From positions 3,773,001 through 3,837,000 of the forward strand of contig NZ_CP015756.1 in the NCBI RefSeq assembly GCF_001877035.1: a DNA stretch of 64,000 nt, in the 5' to 3' direction. A model generated the notes under the pieces. It worked only from the letters and a program-made list of their open reading frames with translations. It ran no database searches and was not told the origin of the DNA. Origin of the DNA: Clostridium estertheticum subsp. estertheticum. GTDB lineage: Bacteria > Bacillota > Clostridia > Clostridiales > Clostridiaceae. A program made the position numbers and the translations under genes. Shown one piece after another: positions 1-8,294 of the stretch (positions are counted from its first letter, which is position 1; each line of letters opens with the position of its first letter).

Positions 1-381
<381 letters not shown>

Positions 382-493
382 TTAACTGAAAATTCCACAC
401 ATACCATATGTAGTCTTTTCACAAAAAATTTTAATTTAATTATATCATAAACCACTAAGTTATTATACCACATGCAAGGAAACTAGGCTATTG

Positions 494-1687
494 CTATTTA
501 TTATCAGTTCTAGTATTATGGCTTGCATTCCTATCTTTAGCTATAATTTGGGGTTCAGTAATCTCCCCCCTATGGATTTCTTTTTGAGTAATTTCTATAT
601 TAAAATCTCTTTCATAGTTTTTAATAAGATCTAGTTCTCTCTCTACAGCTATTGATAGTGCTAGGCCATACTCTCCCATTCTTCCTGTTCTACCTACTCT
701 ATGCAAATAGTCTTTCGAGTTTTCTGGTATATCAAGATTAAATATATGGGATACTCCTACTATATCAAGACCCCTAGCTGCTAGATCAGAAGCCACTAAG
801 AGTTGGATTTTGCCTTCATTGAAATCTTCAAGTGCTTTCTTTCTATTTTCTTTTTCAGATGATCCATGTATTCCCTCTACTTTTAAATTATGATATCTAA
901 GTTTTGAAGTTGTAATCTCTACCTCATCACTTTTATTTATAAATATTATTGCCTTAGAAGGTTTAGTAGCACTTATAAGTTTCCGTAGAAGCTCAATTTT
1001 ATCTCTTCTTTCTACTACAAAATATATGTGCTCTATATTTGGGTTTACAACACTTTTATCTCCTACTTTAATAACCTCGGGATTCTTCATTAAAGTTTTA
1101 GCAATTTCAACTACTTTAAGTGAAATCGTAGCAGAAAATAGCATTATCTGTCTATCACGAAGTGTAGTTTTTATTATGGCCTTTACTCCATCTATGTTAT
1201 TCTCATCTATCATCCTGTCGCCTTCATCTATTACTATAGTTTTGACAAAGTGTGATTTTAGTTTCTTCATTGTTATAAGTTCTAAAATTCTTCCAGCAGA
1301 GCCTACTAATATATGAGGTTTTTGCTTAAGGGACTCGAGTTGCCTTTTAATATTAACATTTCCTATTATACTAGTTGATCTAACTTCACTCCTTGAGTTA
1401 ACTGATAACAATTCCACCTGCTTATATATTTGCATTGCAAGCTCATGAGTTGGCGCAAGTATAATTGCTTGAATATCCTTTGATGTTACATCTATTTTTT
1501 GAAATATAGGTAATAAGTAAGCTAAAGTTTTGCCAGTACCGGTTTCTGACTCTCCTATGATGTCCGCGCCATCAAGTCCCATTGGTATAGCCTTTACTTG
1601 GATCTCTGTAGGACTTTCAATGCCTTGTTTAATAAGACCTTCTATAAGATTTTGTTCTAATCCTAGTTCATTAAATAATTTTTCCAT
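494..1687 (-). CDS. DEAD-box-type RNA helicase with divergent motifs
   Basis: 397 residues with the helicase core of superfamily 2: a Q-motif region (PTEIQVKAIP, about residue 27), Walker A GESETGTGKT (about 46), SAT motif III, ARGLD motif V and HRVGRTGR motif VI. It should unwind RNA duplexes in ribosome assembly or mRNA turnover. Several signature motifs are off-consensus: PTHELA for PTRELA, VGSAGR for a TPGR-type motif, and DEGD where DEAD is expected. The catalytic Asp-Glu pair is kept. The ATG at 1687 follows an AAAGGAG site. The gene lies 15 bases after recQ on the same strand, so the two are probably co-transcribed. There is no long basic C-terminal tail of the kind CsdA/DeaD or DbpA carry. 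Confidence 0.9.
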   Translation of the reverse strand: MEKLFNELGLEQNLIEGLIKQGIESPTEIQVKAIPMGLDGADIIGESETGTGKTLAYLLPIFQKIDVTSKDIQAIILAPTHELAMQIYKQVELLSVNSRSEVRSTSIIGNVNIKRQLESLKQKPHILVGSAGRILELITMKKLKSHFVKTIVIDEGDRMIDENNIDGVKAIIKTTLRDRQIMLFSATISLKVVEIAKTLMKNPEVIKVGDKSVVNPNIEHIYFVVERRDKIELLRKLISATKPSKAIIFINKSDEVEITTSKLRYHNLKVEGIHGSSEKENRKKALEDFNEGKIQLLVASDLAARGLDIVGVSHIFNLDIPENSKDYLHRVGRTGRMGEYGLALSIAVERELDLIKNYERDFNIEITQKEIHRGEITEPQIIAKDRNASHNTRTDNK

Positions 1688-1702
1688 GTTTTCTCCTTTT
1701 CT

Positions 1703-3871
1703 CTAAGAAATCTTATTGTTAGCGTATTTAAATATTGTTGCTTTTATAGCTAGATAATCTATTTCTTCTGGTAATTCTTCTTTAATAGGTCTGAGCTTTG
1801 CTGCTCCGATTTTCGCTATAACCTCAAGGATAAGTGCTTCCTGGTTTTTTGGAATAAAATCATCTAAATTAACATCAAAACCCTCAGCTGCACATTTAAA
1901 TATATGTTCTTGCACTGTCAGGCTTTTAAGTTTCCTCTCGCTTATTATCTCCTCTATGCTTTTACCATCCTTATACATGTTATATGTAATAATATAACTT
2001 GGCACCTTGTCTTCATTTTTAGGGTCTCGCTCAATCGCACTCTCCGTTTTACCGCCATCCTCTTCATTATATAGTATTTCTGTCTTAATTTCTATATTGT
2101 TTTCATTCATATATTTTTTAATAACTTGAATAAATTCCTCTCCATACTTATTAAGTTTAGATTCCCCTACACCTTTTATGTTTAGCATTTCTTTTTCATT
2201 TACTGGGAAATATTCGCTCATCTCTCTTAGTGCACTGTCTGCAAATACAATATATGGTGGAACTTTTTCACGTTCAGAAATTTCCTTACGCAAGCTGCGC
2301 AATATTTCAAATAAACCAGTGTCCTTAACAACTTTTGCTTTCTTTTTATCAACTTTTTGATATACTTTTTCTTTGTTTTTAAGTACGAGTACTGCTCTTT
2401 CTTTTAAATGAACCACTGGGAACTGCCCATCTGCAAGTGACAAATATTCTTCTGCTGTAAGCACATTTATAAGATCTCTTATCTCTTTCACCGTATATTG
2501 CTTTATTATCCCATAGGTCGATAATTTATCAAATCCAAGTTCCAAGACCTTTTTATTTTTAGATCCACGCAGAACATCTGCAATTAATGAAGTACCATAC
2601 CTCTCCTTCATGCGAAGGATGCAAGAGAATATTTTTTGTGCCTCTATAGTTATATCTACAAGTTCACTCTCATCATTGCAGGTACTACAATTATCACATT
2701 TATCTTGAACATTTTCTTCCCCAAAATACTCTAAAATAAACTTTCGTAAACATCTTGTCGTATGTGAATAATCCACCATAGCTTGAAGTTTTTTATATTC
2801 ATTTACTTTTCTTTCAGGTGCTACTGTGCTTTGTTCTATAAAAAACTTTTGGAGTAGGACATCCGCCGCTGAAAATAACAATACACATTCACTTGGCTCA
2901 CCATCACGCCCGGAGCGTCCTGCTTCTTGGTAATATGCTTCCATGCTTTTTGTTAAATTATAATGGATTACATATCTAACGTTTGATTTATCTATTCCCA
3001 TACCAAAAGCATTAGTAGCTATAATTATGTTGATATCATCATACAAAAACTTTTCCTGATTTTGCTTTCGCTCTTCGTCGTTTAGTCCTGCATGATATTT
3101 ACCTACATTATATCCTTTTTTATGTAGCAGCTCATAAAGATTATTTGTTTCCTTCCTTGTAGCTGTGTAAATTATCCCCACTTTGTCTTTATTGTCCTCA
3201 ATGTATTTCATTACAAAATCTCTTTTATTTTCACCACGGATAACCGTAAAGCTTAAATTTTCTCTATTAAAACCAGTTACATAGACATCAGGCTCTCTTA
3301 ATTTTAATAGCCTTATAACATCTATTCTTACGTCCTGCGTTGCCGTGGCCGTAAATGCTGCTATAATTGGTCTTTGTGATAATTTATCAATCAAACTAGA
3401 AATTGCTGCATAACTAGGCCTAAAATCATGTCCCCATTGTGATACACAATGAGCTTCATCCACTGCTAAAAGCGATATTTTTAATCTATTTAACATATTA
3501 CAGAAAAAGTCTGACTCTAGTCTTTCTGGTGCAACATAAAGGAGTTTAAACTCGCCGCTTGCTACCTTATCAATTCTTTCATTCACTTCATTAATACTTA
3601 ATGAGCTATTTATATATGTTGCAGCTATCCCTATACTATTTAAGGTATCCACTTGATCCTTCATAAGCGATATAAGTGGTGATATAACAAGTGTTACCCC
3701 TTCTAGCATTAAAGCAGGTATTTGATAACACACTGATTTTCCTGCTCCTGTAGGCATTACAGCAAATGTATCTTTCCCATTTAATATGCTATCTATTACA
3801 TCTTCTTGTCCTTTTCTGAAATTATCATATCCATAATACTTTTTTAATTTTTCTTGTGCTTCACGCAACAT
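1703..3871 (-). CDS. recQ: ATP-dependent DNA helicase RecQ
   Basis: 722 residues. In order: helicase core with Walker A PTGAGKS (about residue 40) and DEAH box (VDEAHCVSQWGHDFRPSY); the QEAGRSGRDG motif VI; a zinc-binding segment with four cysteines (CLRKF...CDNCSTC); a winged-helix RQC domain; an HRDC domain (about 520-600); and a C-terminal helical domain of the HTH_40 type that ends the longer Firmicute RecQ proteins. It unwinds DNA 3'-5' in recombination and fork repair. The start ATG follows a GAGAGGAAG site. All catalytic motifs are intact, and the closely spaced DEAD-type helicase downstream is probably in the same transcript. Confidence 0.96.
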   Translation of the reverse strand: MLREAQEKLKKYYGYDNFRKGQEDVIDSILNGKDTFAVMPTGAGKSVCYQIPALMLEGVTLVISPLISLMKDQVDTLNSIGIAATYINSSLSINEVNERIDKVASGEFKLLYVAPERLESDFFCNMLNRLKISLLAVDEAHCVSQWGHDFRPSYAAISSLIDKLSQRPIIAAFTATATQDVRIDVIRLLKLREPDVYVTGFNRENLSFTVIRGENKRDFVMKYIEDNKDKVGIIYTATRKETNNLYELLHKKGYNVGKYHAGLNDEERKQNQEKFLYDDINIIIATNAFGMGIDKSNVRYVIHYNLTKSMEAYYQEAGRSGRDGEPSECVLLFSAADVLLQKFFIEQSTVAPERKVNEYKKLQAMVDYSHTTRCLRKFILEYFGEENVQDKCDNCSTCNDESELVDITIEAQKIFSCILRMKERYGTSLIADVLRGSKNKKVLELGFDKLSTYGIIKQYTVKEIRDLINVLTAEEYLSLADGQFPVVHLKERAVLVLKNKEKVYQKVDKKKAKVVKDTGLFEILRSLRKEISEREKVPPYIVFADSALREMSEYFPVNEKEMLNIKGVGESKLNKYGEEFIQVIKKYMNENNIEIKTEILYNEEDGGKTESAIERDPKNEDKVPSYIITYNMYKDGKSIEEIISERKLKSLTVQEHIFKCAAEGFDVNLDDFIPKNQEALILEVIAKIGAAKLRPIKEELPEEIDYLAIKATIFKYANNKIS

Positions 3872-3981
3872 ATATTTCTTCCTCTCATACGTAATAATTG
3901 CTTACAACAGTATAACATTATTTTAAGGATTTTGTACCCTTATGATGATGAACTTTGAATTTGACTTATATATAAATGTAA

Positions 3982-4025
3982 AAATAGACTTACTCTTTTA
4001 TTTTAAAAACATAAGAGTAAATCTA
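3982..4025 (-). terminator. Intrinsic terminator after the lone receiver gene
   Basis: The arms tagacttactctt and aagagtaaatcta pair, and on the minus strand the hairpin is followed by TTTTT. The stop codon of the receiver gene lies in the first arm. It would end the kinase/regulator transcript before recQ. Confidence 0.8.
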
Positions 4026-4406
4026 TAAAATTTTTATCCCCAAAACATTTTCAGCTATAGCTAAAACTTCATTAAAGTGAAAAGGTTTAGTAATGTACTT
4101 ATCGCACATTACTTGTCTTCCTCTATATTTGTCATCTTCTCGCCCTTTGGCTGTTAAAAGCACTATATATATACCTTGTAGCTTTAATTCTTTTTTCACT
4201 ATATTACATACCTCATATCCATTTATTGTAGGCATCATAATATCTAAAAATACCAAGCTAGGCATCTCTCTTTTAATAATATCCAAAGCTTGCTTTCCAT
4301 CTTCGGCTAAAAGTATTTCTACATCTCTCTCTTTAAAATCTTCGAGTATCTCCTCTAGTAATAATCTATTATTAACTTCATCATCTACTATTAATATTTT
4401 CTTCAT
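4023..4406 (-). CDS. Single-domain response regulator (CheY-like receiver)
   Basis: 127 residues, all of it one receiver domain: the acidic pair DDE near residue 7, the phosphoacceptor aspartate in LVFLDIMMP (about 56), the Thr of LLTAKG and the conserved Lys of ITKPF. There is no output domain, so it must act through protein contacts or as a phosphate sink. It lies 35 bases after the LytTR regulator and shares its strand and probably its transcript, with a terminator at its stop codon. The spacing suggests the upstream kinase might phosphorylate two receivers, which is inference. Its start ATG has an AGAGGT site. Confidence 0.9.
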   Translation of the reverse strand: MKKILIVDDEVNNRLLLEEILEDFKERDVEILLAEDGKQALDIIKREMPSLVFLDIMMPTINGYEVCNIVKKELKLQGIYIVLLTAKGREDDKYRGRQVMCDKYITKPFHFNEVLAIAENVLGIKIL

Positions 4407-4441
4407 TTATACCTCTCATCTCTTATCATAAATAACAATAA

Positions 4442-5212
4442 TCACATATTAAGTATTCTTCTAAACTCTTTAACGTAGTGTCTACTTACAGGAACTTCCT
4501 CTTTCCAGTCTTCTATTTGAAGTACAAAAGTACTATTAAACCATGGTACTATTTTATAAATTCTATCTAGATTTACCAAATAACTTTTATGACTTCTAAA
4601 AAAGTTCTGATTAATCAACTTATTTCCTAATTGGTTTAACGTATAATTTGTTGTATACGTGGCCTTTCTAGTAAATGCAAACACTTCTCTATTAATTACT
4701 GTGCAATATAATATGTCTTGTGGATGTACAAGAAAAATACATTCATCCTTCCAAAGTGCTAACTTTACCATACCTGCATTTGATATTTTTTCTAAAAGAA
4801 CTCTTTGTTCTAAAAGCACTCTTTGTTCTAAACGTATATTTTTACTACAATTATGACTTCCCTCTATCTTATCCATAGTGAGAGCTAATCTTTTCTCTGA
4901 AAATGGTTTCAAAACATAATCAATAACATTAATTTCAAAAGCTTTTATAGCATATTTATCAAATACTGTGGCAAATATAATATTCACTGAAAAATCCAAA
5001 TTACATATCTCCTTAGCCAATGTAATACCATCAATTTCTGGCATTTCTATATCTAAAAAAATAATTTCGGGTTTAGATTTCTTTATGAATTCTAAAGCTG
5101 TTAAGGGACTTAAAAACTTACCTATAATTTCTATTTCACTCCTTCTACTTAGAATGAAACTTAATTCATCCAAAGATAATTGTTCATCATCTACTAAAAC
5201 TACTCTTAACAT
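4442..5212 (-). CDS. LytTR-family response regulator
   Basis: 256 residues from the ATG at 5212, which has a GGAGG site 6 bases upstream; a longer reading frame to 5260 has none. Residues 1-120 form a receiver domain (VDDE, phosphoacceptor in IIFLDIEMP, YVLKPF). The last 100 or so residues form a LytTR DNA-binding domain with the typical FFRSHKSYLVNLDRI motif and a VSRHYVKEFR end. It is a transcription factor of the LytR/AgrA class, which usually works with a 5TM or truncated LytS kinase. A short repeated run (LEQRVLLEQRVLLEK) links the two domains, a small internal duplication in an otherwise ordinary protein. The kinase gene lies just upstream. Confidence 0.93.
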   Translation of the reverse strand: MLRVVLVDDEQLSLDELSFILSRRSEIEIIGKFLSPLTALEFIKKSKPEIIFLDIEMPEIDGITLAKEICNLDFSVNIIFATVFDKYAIKAFEINVIDYVLKPFSEKRLALTMDKIEGSHNCSKNIRLEQRVLLEQRVLLEKISNAGMVKLALWKDECIFLVHPQDILYCTVINREVFAFTRKATYTTNYTLNQLGNKLINQNFFRSHKSYLVNLDRIYKIVPWFNSTFVLQIEDWKEEVPVSRHYVKEFRRILNM

Positions 5213-5267
5213 ATAAACCTCCACCCATACTAAAATTTCATCATACTCGTAATAATGCATTGTTACA

Positions 5268-5296
5268 ATTTTACTTCGCTATAAAAATATTGTCAA
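5268..5296 (-). promoter_or_regulatory. Sigma-A-type promoter for the LytTR regulator gene
   Basis: On the minus strand TTGACA (5296-5291) and TAAAAT (5273-5268) are exactly 17 bases apart. Transcription would start about 55 bases before the regulator ATG, so the regulator can be expressed apart from the kinase. Confidence 0.65.
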
Positions 5297-5341
5297 TTCA
5301 ATGCTATAATTAATTTTTTTGTCAAGATATATAATAATAAA

Positions 5342-5989
5342 TCAAACAAATTTTATATATTCAATAGGTATATACAAGGTTGTATATGTTCCAATTAGCA
5401 ATGTACTAATCACTTCCAACTTGGCATTATATAAATCTTTATATAATGAATTTAGGTTTGAAGTAGATCCCTGATTTTCACCATTTAATATTTGTTCTAT
5501 TTGAAACTGATCCATTCCAACACCATCGTCTTTAACTCTTATTACTATTTCTTCCATTTGCCTTTTAATCATAAAAGTTATAGTACCACCATGAGTTTTT
5601 TTTAAAATTCCATGTTTAATTGAGTTATCTATTAAATTGTATAATGAGTCTTTAGGTATTAAAAAATTTATATCTTCTTCTATGTAATACTCACAATTCA
5701 ATCTATCTCCAAATCTGACCTTTTGAATATATAAATATGATTTTATGTATTCTACTTCTTCCTGCAATAGTATACTTTCATCTGTTACATTAAAATTAAA
5801 TCTCAAATAATTACTAAGTTCTAGAACAACATTCCTAGCTTCTTCAGGATTTTGCCTACAAAGTGATAATATACTATTTAATGTATTAAAGATGAAATGT
5901 TGGTTAATATAAGGTACTTTTGGTTTCATTTCCTTTTCATCTTCAATATTCTTTAATTTGCTAGGCTTCTTTGTTTTATTTACTTCCAT
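5342..5989 (-). CDS. LytS-type sensor histidine kinase without membrane domain
   Basis: 215 residues. Residues 28-110 match the His_kinase domain of the LytS/YehU family: the phosphoacceptor histidine sits in YINQHFIFNTLNSIL, and the HFxFN signature is intact. An ATPase domain follows, with an N box (LYNLIDNSIKHG) and G1 box (VKDDGVGMD). No transmembrane segment or sensor domain precedes the kinase core; the N-terminus is a short lysine-rich stretch. It is therefore probably a soluble kinase that senses a cytoplasmic cue or is controlled by a partner. The AAGGAG site fits the ATG at 5989. The downstream LytTR regulator is its likely substrate. Confidence 0.88.
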   Translation of the reverse strand: MEVNKTKKPSKLKNIEDEKEMKPKVPYINQHFIFNTLNSILSLCRQNPEEARNVVLELSNYLRFNFNVTDESILLQEEVEYIKSYLYIQKVRFGDRLNCEYYIEEDINFLIPKDSLYNLIDNSIKHGILKKTHGGTITFMIKRQMEEIVIRVKDDGVGMDQFQIEQILNGENQGSTSNLNSLYKDLYNAKLEVISTLLIGTYTTLYIPIEYIKFV

Positions 5990-6196
5990 TGATTTTTCTC
6001 CTTATAAATATTTATAAAAACATTATTTTCTATTCATTAAATATATCGTTGATTTATATATATACCTTAGTTACATAGCCCTAATATTAAAAATTTAATC
6101 TTTACTCATTAACTACTGGACATTTACAAACTATTAACCTACTATTAATTAAGAGATTCGAATTAAGTTACATAAATTTAGAGGAGGTTTTTAATT

Positions 6197-6688
6197 ATGG
6201 CAACTGCACATTCATTTGACGTAGTATCCGATGTAGATATGCAAGAAGTAGATAATGCAATAAATCAAGCATTAAAGGAAATTAAACAAAGATATGATTT
6301 TAAAAACACTATTACTGAAATCAAGTTAGGTAAAGAAGATATTAAAATAATTTCTGATGATGATTTTAAATTAAAGTCCGTTATAGAAGTTCTTATAGCG
6401 AAATTGATTAAAAGAGGAATATCTGGAAAAGCATTAGACCTTGGTAAACAAGATGTTGCTACTTTAGGTTCTGCAAGACAAACAGCTAAAATTATAAAAG
6501 GAATTTCCACAGAAAAAGCTAAAAAGATAATTGCAGAAATTAAATCTAGTAAAATTAAAGTTCAAGCACAAATTATGGATAACCAACTAAGGATTAGTGG
6601 TAAGAATCTTGATGATTTACAAGAAGTGATGGCTTTAATAAAATCAAAGGATTTTGATATTGCATTACAATTTACCAATTTTAGATAG
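6197..6688 (+). CDS. YajQ family nucleotide-binding protein
   Basis: 163 residues matching the YajQ/DUF520 family over its full usual length: start MATAHSFDVVSDVDMQEVDN, the QRYDFKN motif near residue 34, KGISTEKAKKI and the final KDFDIALQFTNFR. Members have two ferredoxin-like domains; some bind cyclic di-GMP and act as transcription co-regulators, others are reported to bind nucleic acid. The function in clostridia is not settled. A GAGGAGG site precedes the ATG and a strong terminator follows, so the gene is monocistronic. Confidence 0.95.
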   Translation: MATAHSFDVVSDVDMQEVDNAINQALKEIKQRYDFKNTITEIKLGKEDIKIISDDDFKLKSVIEVLIAKLIKRGISGKALDLGKQDVATLGSARQTAKIIKGISTEKAKKIIAEIKSSKIKVQAQIMDNQLRISGKNLDDLQEVMALIKSKDFDIALQFTNFR

Positions 6689-6698
6689 TTATATTTAA

Positions 6699-6748
6699 AA
6701 AGACTATCTCAAAGTGATTAAAAATTACTTTGAGATAGTCTTTTTTTT
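6699..6748 (+). terminator. Intrinsic terminator after yajQ
   Basis: The arms aaagactatctcaaagt and actttgagatagtcttt form a long, nearly perfect hairpin followed by a run of T on the plus strand. Confidence 0.93.
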
Positions 6749-6927
6749 ACCCATAAAATCTTACACTAATTGAAAACTATTATGAATATTGTAATAATTA
6801 AACTATTTTGTATGTTGTATAAGATAGTATAATAATGTTTAAAATGACATAGCATTATATTTTTTTTGCATAATACGTAAATGATTGCTAATTTTTATTA
6901 TTTTTTTTAAATATTTTCATAAACCTA

Positions 6928-6976
6928 TTGACGTTTTATGTATTATTTGCTACAATTTAATTATAAATAAGTCGAA
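6928..6976 (+). promoter_or_regulatory. abrB promoter with a Spo0A-box-like site
   Basis: TTGACG (6928-6933) and TACAAT (6951-6956) are 17 bases apart. Just past the expected start of transcription lies aagtcgaaa (about 6969-6977), one mismatch from the Spo0A box core TGTCGAA. In Bacillus, Spo0A represses abrB from boxes just downstream of its promoter, so the placement is suggestive. The promoter is seen; the regulation is inferred. Confidence 0.6.
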
Positions 6977-6998
6977 AGATGTTCGAGGAGGAAATTAA

Positions 6999-7244
6999 AT
7001 GAAATCAACAGGTATTGTAAGAAAAGTGGATGAACTTGGAAGAATTGTTATTCCTATAGAATTAAGAAGAACTTTAGATATAGATATCAAGGACGCTTTA
7101 GAAATCTATGTAGATGGTGATCAAATCATTCTTAAAAAATATGAACCAGCTTGTATTTTCTGTCAAAATGCAAGAGATGTTGTAAACTATAAAGGCAAAA
7201 ACATTTGTAAAGATTGTCTTGCTGAATTAGGTTCAGGTAAATAA
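6999..7244 (+). CDS. abrB: AbrB-family transition-state regulator
   Basis: 81 residues. Residues 1-52 are an AbrB/SpoVT swapped-hairpin DNA-binding domain, nearly identical to Bacillus AbrB (MKSTGIVRKVDELGRIVIPI, ELRRTLDI, DALEIYVDGDQIILKKY). The C-terminal part differs from Bacillus AbrB: it has two CxxC pairs (CIFC and CKDC) 19 residues apart, a likely zinc-binding dimerisation module as seen in clostridial AbrB proteins. Members repress post-exponential and sporulation genes during growth. The ATG has an exact GAGGAGG site. The gene has its own promoter with a Spo0A-like site and is followed by a bidirectional terminator. Confidence 0.95.
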   Translation: MKSTGIVRKVDELGRIVIPIELRRTLDIDIKDALEIYVDGDQIILKKYEPACIFCQNARDVVNYKGKNICKDCLAELGSGK

Positions 7245-7294
7245 TTTAGGATATTTTTTCCTAAACTAGGTACAAGCCTAATAAAAAATAATAT

Positions 7295-7335
7295 AAAAAA
7301 AGATATCCCTTATAAGGATATCTTTTTTTATGTTC
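7295..7335. terminator. Bidirectional terminator between abrB and the zinc-ribbon gene
   Basis: aaaaaagatatccctt and aaggatatctttttt pair in an AT-flanked hairpin with T runs on both sides, serving two convergent genes. Confidence 0.93.
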
Positions 7336-7753
7336 TTAACCTAAACTCGCTACTACACTTTGAGCAAGTTACAATAATTTTGCCCTTGCGTTTTGGCACT
7401 CTTAATTTCTGTCTACATTTGGGACAATAAGTTATCATATAATTTCTTTTTTCTTTTAATTGCTCTAATGGCTTATATTTTTTAATTTTAATCTTAAAAT
7501 TTTTTATATTTTGTTTAAAACTTTGTCTAAAATTTTTAATTTTATAATGAAAATTTCTTTCTATATTTTCATAAACAAATTTTTCATTATTTCTTCCAGA
7601 CATGTTAGTTGACCTACTTCTCCAAATTGAATAGATAATAAGTGTCGATGCTAAAATCCAAGACCTAGCTACAATCAAAAATATTCCTAGCAATAAGGTT
7701 ACTTTTGAAAATCTATCCCAACCATAAAGTTCTTTAGAAGATTTAACAAACAT
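7328..7753 (-). CDS. Small membrane protein with C-terminal zinc ribbon
   Basis: 141 residues. One hydrophobic segment (about 18-40) is followed by a strongly basic, probably helical stretch (about 65-105, many Lys and Asn). The end is a compact zinc ribbon: CPKCRQKLRVPKRKGKIIVTCSKC in outline, that is two CxxC pairs and the MJ0042-like arrangement. It has no assignable function. The layout suggests a membrane anchor holding a small metal-binding domain in the cytoplasm. A perfect AGGAGG site supports the ATG at 7753. It converges with abrB and has no operon partner. Confidence 0.8.
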   Translation of the reverse strand: MFVKSSKELYGWDRFSKVTLLLGIFLIVARSWILASTLIIYSIWRSRSTNMSGRNNEKFVYENIERNFHYKIKNFRQSFKQNIKNFKIKIKKYKPLEQLKEKRNYMITYCPKCRQKLRVPKRKGKIIVTCSKCSSEFRLRT

Positions 7754-7913
7754 TTATACTATTCCTCCTTATTATACTTTTAAATAGATAACAATCTCTA
7801 AATTGCCACTCTCATATAGTCTATCACTATAAAGCTTTAATCATTATTAATTTTCTGTAAAAGATACTTGCTGACAACTAATTGCTTATTTAAATTCTAT
7901 ATTCCTTATATTT

Positions 7914-8069
7914 TGTCGAATGTTTTCGTTATTTTCAGTTTTAAATTTGTTTAAATTAAACTTTTAATAATTCTATTGACTATTTGTGTAATCCATGGTA
8001 TTCTTAAATCAAGAAATAAGTCGAAACATATTATTAATATACACACAAAAGATAGTTCTTATTTCGACA
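7914..8069 (+). promoter_or_regulatory. Promoter flanked by two Spo0A-type boxes
   Basis: TTGACT (7976-7981) and TATTCT (7999-8004) are exactly 17 bases apart. A perfect Spo0A box core TGTCGAA lies at 7914-7920 and its reverse complement TTCGACA at 8063-8069; a third near match (agtcgaaa) follows the expected start at about 8019. No protein gene follows on this strand before the terminator at 8281. Confidence 0.6.
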
Positions 8070-8281
8070 TTAATTGCAAAACTTAAGTACCCCCATAATA
8101 AAAGGAAACTATTTATGTCCTATTAATGAACTATTATCGTATTCATGGATATAAATATTTTATGTAGATGTATTTGTAGCTGTTATAAATAAATTAGGTT
8201 TCCTTTCTTTATCCCCCCCCAATATATTAATAGATAAACTTTAAGTATAAAAAAAACTTGAGCATTCGCTCAAGTTTTTTT
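8010..8281 (+). ncRNA. Candidate C-rich small RNA in a gene-free gap
   Basis: From the promoter above to the terminator at 8252-8281 there is about 270 bases with no convincing gene. The region can fold: gaaataag (8013-8020) pairs with cttatttc (8058-8065), and aaaggaaac (about 8100) pairs with gtttccttt (about 8197). Two unpaired C runs, five Cs near 8090 and eight Cs at about 8213-8220, could pair with GGAGG-type ribosome binding sites, as C-rich small RNAs of Firmicutes do. Only tiny open frames occur (for example 13 codons from about 8122). I do not recognise a known RNA family. This is an inference from signals, not homology. Confidence 0.45.
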
Positions 8282-8283
8282 AT
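8252..8283. terminator. Bidirectional terminator (candidate small RNA / helicase gene)
   Basis: aaaaaacttgagc and gctcaagtttttt flank an attc loop. T runs exist on both strands, so it can end the helicase transcript on the minus strand and a plus-strand transcript from the promoter at 7976. Confidence 0.93.
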
Positions 8284-8294
8284 TTTAAAATGTA

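Noticed and set aside
5213-5260. Longer N-terminus of the LytTR regulator
   Set aside because: The added residues contain no domain, and the only ribosome binding site serves the ATG at 5212.
8118-8195. Small cysteine-rich peptide gene (15 codons) inside the candidate RNA
   Set aside because: No ribosome binding site at usable spacing and no evidence of coding; kept only as a note on the RNA.
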